This document shows positions 27,479-32,895 of a stretch of DNA of 32,895 nucleotides, one piece after another (the first letter of the stretch is position 1; every line of letters starts with the position of its first letter). The notes under the pieces were generated by a model that worked only from the letters and a program-made list of their open reading frames with translations, did no database searches and was not told the DNA's origin. The stretch is from Deltaproteobacteria bacterium CG11_big_fil_rev_8_21_14_0_20_49_13 (GTDB taxonomy: Bacteria; UBA10199; GCA-002796325; 1-14-0-20-49-13), in contig PCWZ01000088.1 in the NCBI GenBank assembly GCA_002796305.1, positions 17,857 to 50,751 of the forward strand, written 5' to 3'. Position numbers and translations under genes: made by a program.

Positions 27479-28516
27479 ATGCCCATAATAAGAACAATCG
27501 AATGGAAGGACGACAAGGTAATAATGATAGACCAGCGAAAGCTTCCGTTGCAGGAGGTCTACAACACCTACGGTGATTATAAGGCCGTGGCGGACGCCAT
27601 AAAGCACATGGTGATAAGGGGGGCCCCGGCCATAGGCGTTGCAGGTGCCATGGGAGTTGCCTTAGGCGCCATGGGAAGCGCCGTCAAGACGTTCGACGAA
27701 TTCTATAAAAGGATAGTCAGGATCTGCGAGGTGATCGATTCCACAAGACCTACCGCCAGAAATCTTTTCTGGGCCACCGAAAGGATGAAGGCGGTCTGCC
27801 TCCTTCACAAGGAGATGTCCGTTGATCAATTGAAACAGCGACTCAAGGACGAGTCGTTGAAGATATTTCAGGAAGATGTGGATGCCTGCGAAAAGATAGG
27901 GAATAATGGCAAGATATTTTTTAAGGACCGCGACAACGTTCTTACACATTGCAACGCCGGGGCCCTTGCAACCGCGGGCACTGGAACCGCCCTCTCCGTT
28001 CTTTACGCGGCACAGGAGGACGGAAAGACGCTTCATATATATGCCGATGAGACGAGGCCCCTTTTGCAGGGGGCGCGCCTCACCGCGTGGGAGCTCCAGA
28101 AACACGGCATGAACGTTACCGTCCTTACCGATAACATGGCCGGCTACATGATGCGCAACGAAAATATAAGCAAGGTGATAGTTGGTGCCGACCGGATAGC
28201 CACCAACGGCGACACCGCAAATAAGATAGGGACCTTCCCCGTTGCGGTGCTTGCAAAGTATCACAATATACCTTTCTATGTTGCGGCGCCTACTTCGACC
28301 ATAGACCTGACAAAGAAGGACGGCAGGGAGATCCCCATAGAAGAAAGGGACGCGCACGAAGTGACCCACATCTTAAATCAGCAGATAACCCCTTCGCACG
28401 TAAATGTAAGGAACCCGGCGTTCGATGTGACACCTGCGGAGCTTATCACCGCCATCATAACCGAGAACGGAATTGCCGAGGCTCCATACGATAAGACTCT
28501 TAAAAACCTGAGTTGA
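27479..28516 (+). CDS. mtnA: Methylthioribose-1-phosphate isomerase (eIF2B-like family)
   Basis: A 345-residue member of the eIF2B/MtnA family; in methionine salvage it isomerises methylthioribose-1-phosphate to methylthioribulose-1-phosphate. Visible: IRGAPAIGVAGAMGV (about 47-61), 'STRPTARNLFWA' (88-99), 'HCNAGALATAGTGTALSV' with Cys158, 'ETRPLLQGARLTAWEL', and 'VGADRIATNGDTANKIGT' with Asp238, so the Cys/Asp pair is present. Length fits. It starts 4 bp after gatB. No other salvage gene is in the window, so a related purine-salvage isomerase role is also possible. Confidence 0.92.
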   Translation: MPIIRTIEWKDDKVIMIDQRKLPLQEVYNTYGDYKAVADAIKHMVIRGAPAIGVAGAMGVALGAMGSAVKTFDEFYKRIVRICEVIDSTRPTARNLFWATERMKAVCLLHKEMSVDQLKQRLKDESLKIFQEDVDACEKIGNNGKIFFKDRDNVLTHCNAGALATAGTGTALSVLYAAQEDGKTLHIYADETRPLLQGARLTAWELQKHGMNVTVLTDNMAGYMMRNENISKVIVGADRIATNGDTANKIGTFPVAVLAKYHNIPFYVAAPTSTIDLTKKDGREIPIEERDAHEVTHILNQQITPSHVNVRNPAFDVTPAELITAIITENGIAEAPYDKTLKNLS

Positions 28517-28632
28517 GAATCTGAGCCCTCTCTATACTGCCCCCGATTAAAGGTGGGTAAAAAATTAAGCTTAAATTGAGGATGAGAAGGAGAGAGTTAT
28601 CCATAGAGCACGCAAACCACAAGACGAAACCA

Positions 28633-28768
28633 AAAAACCACAAGACGGACTCAAAAGCGACGGGAATGCCACACTTTTGAATATGCCCGTGTCGCTCATA
28701 TTCAATAATTTCAAAATGTTATCACGATTCAGCCAGCGCACCCCAAATGAGTCTGTCTTGTGGGTTTT
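28633..28768. mobile_element. 136-bp MITE-like foldback element
   Basis: The 21-bp ends (28633-28653, core CCACAAGACGGACTCA; 28748-28768, core TGAGTCTGTCTTGTGGG) pair at 19 of 21 positions. Inside is a perfect hairpin TTGAATATG/CATATTCAA (28677-28685, 28697-28705). A 13-bp piece of the left end, AAACCACAAGACG, is also repeated directly at 28614-28626. No target duplication was seen with confidence and no transposase is present. Confidence 0.6.
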
Positions 28769-28848
28769 CGGACGCAGCATTGCTTATGTTTCGCCCGATG
28801 ATAATGATGGAAATTTGAAAATGTGGGAAAATACAGATTAGCCCGGAT

Positions 28849-28893
28849 GGGGTCCCCTATTTCAACTTGACACCGTTGCTAATGGGTGACCCC
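28849..28893. repeat. 45-bp inverted repeat
   Basis: GGGGTCCCCTATT (28849-28861) and AATGGGTGACCCC (28881-28893) pair at 11 of 13. The layout (GGGG ends, about 20-bp centre) recalls the element at the glyS start. No T-run follows on either strand, so it is not an obvious terminator. Confidence 0.5.
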
Positions 28894-28924
28894 CTAATGA
28901 CCCCATAACCATAGATAATAGCGC

Positions 28925-28953
28925 TTGACAGGGGTTATTCATGCATATATATG
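28925..28953 (+). promoter_or_regulatory. Sigma-70 promoter of argGH
   Basis: TTGACA (28925-28930), a 17-bp spacer, and TATATG (28948-28953). Transcription would start near 28960, about 50 nt before the argG ATG. The -10 box lies inside the first ArgR-like operator, which fits repression. Confidence 0.6.
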
Positions 28954-28996
28954 CACCTAATCATTAGATATGCATATTTTATGCATATAATATGCA
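28942..28996. promoter_or_regulatory. ArgR-like operator cluster before argG
   Basis: Three TGCAT...ATGCA palindromes: TGCATATATATGCA (28942-28955), TGCAT-ATTTT-ATGCA (28971-28985) and TGCAT-ATAAT-ATGCA (28982-28996). The first has the four-base AT spacer of the classic ARG box (TGAAT-N4-ATTCA) with C for A in each half, a form known for ArgR sites in actinobacteria. Placement on the -10 box and in the leader of an arginine operon suggests ArgR repression. No argR gene is in the window. Confidence 0.55.
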
Positions 28997-29012
28997 AAAG
29001 GAGGCCGTAAAA

Positions 29013-30275
29013 ATGACACAGAACGTGAAAAAGGTGGTGGTGGCGTATTCGGGCGGACTCGACACATCGATAATAATCCCATGGCTAAAAGAAAGATACA
29101 ACTGCGAGATAGTCGCATACACTGCCGATATTGGTCAGGGCGAAGAGCTCAACGGACTGCACGAAAAGGCAAAACTTTCCGGCGCAAGCAAAGTGTACAT
29201 AGATGACCTGAAAAAAGAGTTCTTAACGGATTACGTATTCCCGATGATCCAATCCGGCGCCGTCTACGAAGATAAATATCTCCTTGGCACGGCTATAGCA
29301 AGACCCCTTATCGCAAAGAAGATGATGGATGTGGTCGAAAAAGAGGGAGCAGATGCCGTCTGCCACGGATGCACCGGCAAAGGCAACGATCAGGTAAGAT
29401 TCGAACTCACATATAAAGCATTCGACCCGACGGTGAAGATCATCGCCCCGTGGAGACTCTGGGACATAAAGTCAAGAGAAGATGCTATTAAATATGCCGA
29501 AGACAGGCATATTCAACTGACCGTTTCGAGAGAGAAGATCTACAGCCACGATTCGAACATCTGGCACATCTCCAGCGAAGGCGGAGCGCTTGAAGACCCG
29601 TGGAACGCACCGCCGGATGAGGTCTACTCAAAGACCGTGTCACCGGTTAAAGCGCCGGATGAGCCGGGTTTGGTAGAAATATCGTTCAAGAGCGGTGTTC
29701 CCGTGGCCCTTAACGGGACCGGCATGGAACCGGTAACGCTTTTGGAAACACTCAACAAACTAGGTGGAAAGCACGGCATAGGGCGGGTCGATATGGTCGA
29801 GAACAGGCTCGTCGGCATGAAATCCAGGGGCGTTTATGAAACACCGGGCGGGACCATTCTCTGCGCCGCGCACAAAGAGGTGGAGTCGCTCGTCCTTGAT
29901 GCCGCAACGATGCACTACAAGGAATCGATCGCGCCAAAATATGCCGAGCTTATCTACAACGGTCTCTGGTTCACGCCTCTAAGAGAGGCCCTCGACGCCT
30001 TCGTCAAAGAGACCCAGAGGAACGTAACAGGCGACGCAAGGGTCAAGCTCTACAAGGGAAACTGCATGGTGGAAGGAAGAAGGTCGCCCTACTCTCTCTA
30101 CAGAGAAGACCTTGCAACTTTCGGCAAAGAGGATATATACGAACAAAAGGACGCCTGCGGTTTCATCAATCTTTACGGACTGCCCATAAAAGTAAGGGCC
30201 CTTCTTGAGATGGGCAAGGAACTGCATCAGATGGGATATCAGGCACCGAAGTTCAGCAGGTTCAAAAGGGATTGA
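29013..30275 (+). CDS. argG: Argininosuccinate synthase
   Basis: A 420-residue enzyme joining citrulline and aspartate with ATP to give argininosuccinate, the penultimate step of arginine synthesis. The PP-loop AYSGGLDTS is at residues 11-19; other blocks are '[12 protein letters not shown]', '[15 protein letters not shown]', 'IKSREDAI', '[14 protein letters not shown]' and '[14 protein letters not shown]'. Start: the ATG at 29013, with AAGGAGG at ideal distance; an ATG at 28992 overlaps the operator and lies before the ribosome-binding site. It is 4 bp from argH. Confidence 0.97.
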   Translation: MTQNVKKVVVAYSGGLDTSIIIPWLKERYNCEIVAYTADIGQGEELNGLHEKAKLSGASKVYIDDLKKEFLTDYVFPMIQSGAVYEDKYLLGTAIARPLIAKKMMDVVEKEGADAVCHGCTGKGNDQVRFELTYKAFDPTVKIIAPWRLWDIKSREDAIKYAEDRHIQLTVSREKIYSHDSNIWHISSEGGALEDPWNAPPDEVYSKTVSPVKAPDEPGLVEISFKSGVPVALNGTGMEPVTLLETLNKLGGKHGIGRVDMVENRLVGMKSRGVYETPGGTILCAAHKEVESLVLDAATMHYKESIAPKYAELIYNGLWFTPLREALDAFVKETQRNVTGDARVKLYKGNCMVEGRRSPYSLYREDLATFGKEDIYEQKDACGFINLYGLPIKVRALLEMGKELHQMGYQAPKFSRFKRD

Positions 30276-30279
30276 TCTT

Positions 30280-31581
30280 ATGGCCGTATGGAGTTCGAGA
30301 ATAAAGGAGAGCCCTTCGGATATAATGAAACGGGTGAATAACTCGCTTGCCATTGACATCCGGCTTCTCCCCTTCGACGCAAGGCTCACTCTTGCGTGGG
30401 GCGAAGAGATCTCAAGACTCGGCATTCTGAACGAAAAAGAGCTGGGAGCGATGAAGAAGGCGCTTCCTTTGATCGTTAAGAAATATTCGGGCCACGGAGA
30501 GCTTCCCGATGATGAAGATGTGCATTCGCTCATTGAGCGGGAACTGACAGAAGCGGCCGGGAACGTCGGCAGAAAGATACACCTGGGCAAGAGCAGGAAC
30601 GATCAGGTGGTGACAGGACTCATGATGTTCCTGAAAGAGAGCGTTACCTCCGTAAAAAGATCTCTTTTGGCCCTTGGACTGGCTCTCACCGAATCGGCGG
30701 AGAAGAACACCAGCGTCGTAATGCCGGGCTACACCCATTTAAGGCAGGCCCAGCCGGTAAGGTTTTCGCACTATCTTCTTTCATTCGCGGCAATGGTGGA
30801 AGAGGATATCCGCAGGCTCGACTCTTATACAGAAAATGAGCTCTCGGAATGCCCGCTTGGGAGCGGCGCCTTTGCCGGGACCACGCTTAAGATCGACAGA
30901 GACTCTCTTGCCAAAAAGCTGGGGTTCAAAAACGCGTCGCTTAACAGCATAAAATCGGTCAGCGACCGCGCGTTTGTCATCTCCCTTGCCTCCATTCTTT
31001 CGATAATCGCGATGCACCTAAGCCGCTACGCCGAAGACCTCGTCATCTGGAGCGGCTGCGAGTTCGGATTCTTGGAGCTTCCCGCATCGACCACCACCGG
31101 AAGCTCCATGATGCCACAGAAGAAGAATCCCGACTCTCTCGAACTGATAAGGGCCCTCACAGGCAGGACCAATGCTGCCCTCACGGGACTCCTTACCATA
31201 TCGAAGGGGGTCCCTTTAACGTACGCAAAAGATCTTCAGGACGATAAGAGGTTCATTTTCGACTCTATCGACGCTGTCTATGATGGCGTCAGGTTATTTA
31301 CAGAAGTTATCGAAGGCGCAAAGTTCCGTGCCGATAAAATGACATCTTCTATAGAAACCGCCGCACTCGCAACGGACGCGGCGGACCTCCTTGTAAGCGA
31401 AGGCATCCCGTTCAGACAGGCCTATGAAAAAGTGGCATCAAACATCGAAGGCATAAAAGAGCTCAACATCACACCAGAAAGCTCCGTTGAAAGAAGGGGC
31501 GCTAAGGGCGGAACATCACGATCTTCCGTTAAGGAACAGATATCATATTTTAGGAAGGTATTCGATAGTATGTCTTCCTGA
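30280..31581 (+). CDS. argH: Argininosuccinate lyase
   Basis: A 433-residue lyase that splits argininosuccinate to arginine and fumarate. The superfamily signature GSSMMPQKKNPD is at about 274-285; 'LPDDEDVHSLIERELTE', 'HLGKSRNDQV' and 'MPGYTHLRQAQPVRFSHYLLS' give the other active-site regions, including the catalytic His in the TH-L-Q block. I start at ATG 30280, giving the family N-terminus MAVWSSRI (usually MxxWGGRF). Its last residues (SS) and TGA stop fall in a palindromic repeat. Confidence 0.96.
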   Translation: MAVWSSRIKESPSDIMKRVNNSLAIDIRLLPFDARLTLAWGEEISRLGILNEKELGAMKKALPLIVKKYSGHGELPDDEDVHSLIERELTEAAGNVGRKIHLGKSRNDQVVTGLMMFLKESVTSVKRSLLALGLALTESAEKNTSVVMPGYTHLRQAQPVRFSHYLLSFAAMVEEDIRRLDSYTENELSECPLGSGAFAGTTLKIDRDSLAKKLGFKNASLNSIKSVSDRAFVISLASILSIIAMHLSRYAEDLVIWSGCEFGFLELPASTTTGSSMMPQKKNPDSLELIRALTGRTNAALTGLLTISKGVPLTYAKDLQDDKRFIFDSIDAVYDGVRLFTEVIEGAKFRADKMTSSIETAALATDAADLLVSEGIPFRQAYEKVASNIEGIKELNITPESSVERRGAKGGTSRSSVKEQISYFRKVFDSMSS

Positions 31582-31646
31582 GGCCGAAAGGCCGAAGGAT
31601 CTCCCGAATATATTTACTGGGGATCCTTCGCTTCGCTCAGGATGAC
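31572..31646. repeat. Palindromic repeat, family A copy 4, between convergent argH and kamE
   Basis: Outer arms GTCTTCCTGAG (31572-31582) and CTCAGGATGAC (31636-31646) pair at 10 of 11; inner arms CGAAGGATCTCCC and GGGGATCCTTCG pair almost fully. The TGA of argH is at 31579-31581, inside the left arm, and the kamE stop begins 2 bp beyond the right arm. As a large hairpin between convergent genes it might also end transcription. Confidence 0.85.
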
Positions 31647-31647
31647 A

Positions 31648-32376
31648 TCAATTTTGAGCCAGTTTCTTCACTATAAAAGTTGCCACATGCTCGGCATAGG
31701 TGCCACGCCCGAATCCTGCGTCAAATCCAAGTTCCAGCGCAAGTTTGTGGCTTATCCTGGGGCCGCCCACAACGACAATGAACTTGTCGCGGAGTTTCTC
31801 CGCCTCCAAGAGCTCCACAAGATTCGTCAGATTATGTATGTGGGCATCTTTTTGAGTGACTATCTGTGAAACGATAATGGCATCGGCCTTGTTTTTCTTT
31901 GCGAACTCAATGAGCTTTTCGTTGGGGACCTGAGCGCCAAGATTATGGGCGTTCATCATCTTATAACGCTCTAGCCCAAAATGATGGTTATATCCCTTCA
32001 TGTTCATGATGGCGTCGATACCTACGGTATGCGCATCGAACCCTGTAGCCGCCCCGACTACCATCACTTTGCGGCCTATCTTCTCCTTGATGAAGGCGTT
32101 GACGGCGTCCATCGTCATGACGTCGTCGTGATAGACGTTCTGCTCCACATGCACCTGATCGTAATCTATCCCCGTCTCGGTCTTGCCGTAGGCGACAAAG
32201 AAGGTAAAGTCGTCCGAAAGAGGCTCTGCGTGGACGATGTCGCATGTTGCAAAGCCCAGCTTCTGCACGAAGAGCCTTGCCGCTTCGTGGGCCTTGGGTG
32301 AATCGGCTACCGGAAGCGTGAAGGACAATTGCACCGCCCCATCGTTCAAAGTATCGCCATATGGTTTGATCAGCAT
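31648..32376 (-). CDS. kamE: Lysine 5,6-aminomutase beta subunit
   Basis: A 242-residue B12-binding subunit. Lysine 5,6-aminomutase moves the terminal amino group of D-lysine (or beta-lysine) using adenosylcobalamin and PLP, in lysine fermentation. Visible: KPYGDTLNDGAVQLSFTLP, the cobalamin motif DAHTVG (114-119), MNMKGY with Lys127 as the likely PLP-binding lysine, 'ERYKMMNAHNLGAQV', 'VSQIVTQKDAHIHNL' and 'VVVGGPRISHKLALELGFDAGFG'. Relatives have about 20 more residues in front of KPYGDT; here a palindromic repeat fills that place. I use ATG 32376; ATG 32424 would add 16 repeat-encoded residues. Confidence 0.93.
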   Translation of the reverse strand: MLIKPYGDTLNDGAVQLSFTLPVADSPKAHEAARLFVQKLGFATCDIVHAEPLSDDFTFFVAYGKTETGIDYDQVHVEQNVYHDDVMTMDAVNAFIKEKIGRKVMVVGAATGFDAHTVGIDAIMNMKGYNHHFGLERYKMMNAHNLGAQVPNEKLIEFAKKNKADAIIVSQIVTQKDAHIHNLTNLVELLEAEKLRDKFIVVVGGPRISHKLALELGFDAGFGRGTYAEHVATFIVKKLAQN

Positions 32377-32385
32377 ATAAATTCG

Positions 32386-32446
32386 TTCATCCTGAGCCGG
32401 TAGAAGGACGACGATCGTACTCATCCTTCGACAAGCTCAGGATGAG
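32386..32446. repeat. Palindromic repeat, family A copy 5, between kamD and kamE
   Basis: Arms TTCATCCTGAG (32386-32396) and CTCAGGATGAG (32436-32446) pair at 10 of 11; the inner AGAAGGA and TCCTTC also pair. It spans nearly all the gap from the kamD stop to the kamE core and, read on the minus strand, encodes VVLLPAQDER in frame with kamE. Confidence 0.85.
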
Positions 32447-32449
32447 CGG

Positions 32450-32895
32450 TCACTTGACCATAAGTTCTTTTACCAACAATTCTTCCACCGGGTTCCAGTA
32501 ATCTTTACCCTTTGCCACAACACCGTCAAGGCCCTTGCCGCCGCCGCGCATGCGTTTGACCTCGGCGAACATCCCCTTTTCTATCGCGCGGAAGAGCCCC
32601 GCTTTTTTGACGCCATCAAGGAACTTTAACGTCTCGTCCAACACCTTTTTTGCGCGCGTGACTATTATCCCGTTCTTCTTGAACTCCATCTCTTCCGAAA
32701 GTCCTTCGATATTGTTCATCACATATTTAGCATTGTCGATGGCCAAGAAGCGGTCCTGCAGATAAGGGGTGTGAATGGCCTCTGTAAGCATTCCCAAGAG
32801 ATGGATCCCCTGGTTCGTTGCCTTGGAGACAAAATTAAAGAGCGTATTCACGGCATATCCTTTGAACACGTTGCCGTTCATGAACTTGGTCGGCG
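32450..32895 (-). CDS. kamD: Lysine 5,6-aminomutase alpha subunit, C-terminal part (runs off the window)
   Basis: The reading frame enters from beyond 32895 and ends at 32450. The visible 147 or so residues match the C-terminal part of KamD: 'PTKFMNGNVFKGYAVNTLFNF', 'TNQGIHLLGMLTEAIHTPYLQDRFLAIDNAKYVMNN'. The alpha subunit supplies most of the PLP and substrate-binding TIM barrel; kamE follows in the usual kamD-kamE order. The visible part has no defect. An apparent internal Met start at 32881 is only a methionine codon within the frame. Confidence 0.92.
   Translation of the reverse strand, partial: PTKFMNGNVFKGYAVNTLFNFVSKATNQGIHLLGMLTEAIHTPYLQDRFLAIDNAKYVMNNIEGLSEEMEFKKNGIIVTRAKKVLDETLKFLDGVKKAGLFRAIEKGMFAEVKRMRGGGKGLDGVVAKGKDYWNPVEELLVKELMVK

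Larger units (their letters stand above)
28517..29012. other. 496-bp intergenic region between mtnA and argG
   Basis: No gene. From mtnA it holds a 136-bp foldback element (28633-28768), a small inverted repeat (28849-28893), a sigma-70 promoter (28925-28953), and ArgR-like operators (28942-28996), followed by the argG Shine-Dalgarno AAGGAGG. Confidence 0.65.

Noticed and set aside
27662-28369. A 235-codon minus-strand frame opposite mtnA
   Set aside because: It covers motif-bearing MtnA sequence in antisense and has no family features.
28571-28780. A 69-codon minus-strand gene between mtnA and argG
   Set aside because: It overlaps the foldback element end to end, has no ribosome-binding site, and its sequence is explained by the inverted repeat.

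Overview
The window reads as a chromosomal segment of a Gram-negative, probably uncultured bacterium of the broad 'deltaproteobacterial' type. The evidence is an Mla-type lipid transport operon, several lipobox-bearing lipoproteins, a possible sigma-54 promoter, GatCAB-dependent amidation, a single-chain glycyl-tRNA synthetase next to pyruvate phosphate dikinase, and small dispersed palindromic repeats of kinds often seen in environmental deltaproteobacterial assemblies. The lineage is an inference from gene content, not a match.

Layout. 1-3104 (minus strand): mlaE-mlaF-mlaD lipid transporter with a small lipoprotein upstream. 3292-5958 (minus): an 888-residue Cys/Gly-rich lipoprotein of unknown function behind a possible sigma-54 promoter. 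6301-8095 (plus): yggS-yggT-yggU and a small basic protein. 8117-17276 (minus): smc, a beta-propeller lipoprotein, ppdK and glyS. 17290-18860: a disturbed stretch with an inverted repeat at the glyS ribosome-binding site, a tandem repeat, an orphan PAS protein, a remnant of adenine deaminase and two large nested inverted-repeat structures. 18888-22226 (plus): mfd. 22316-24137 (minus): a small Xre-type regulator with rlmE, and a prepilin peptidase. 24276-28516 (plus): gatC-gatA-gatB-mtnA. 28517-29012: intergenic, with two palindromic elements and a promoter overlapped by ArgR-like operators. 29013-31581 (plus): argG-argH. 31648-32895 (minus): kamE and the 3' end of kamD (lysine 5,6-aminomutase).

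Most genes are ordinary housekeeping genes. The unusual layer is the repeats. At least seven sites carry degenerate tandem heptanucleotides; at four or five of them the heptads form two opposed half-arrays (a palindrome). A second, non-heptad palindrome family (ATCCTGAGC...GCTCAGGAT) occurs five times. Several copies lie in frame inside conserved genes (yggS, rlmE, mfd), others supply stop codons (mlaD, lipoprotein, yggS, gatA, argH), a Shine-Dalgarno and signal peptide (propeller lipoprotein), or N-terminal codons (kamE, prepilin peptidase). This resembles Rickettsia palindromic elements in effect and cyanobacterial heptamer STRRs in form, but with several unrelated heptamer sequences at once. 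It is the best candidate here for something undescribed. A 142-bp MITE-like element with 16-bp inverted ends and a 6-bp target duplication adds to the picture.
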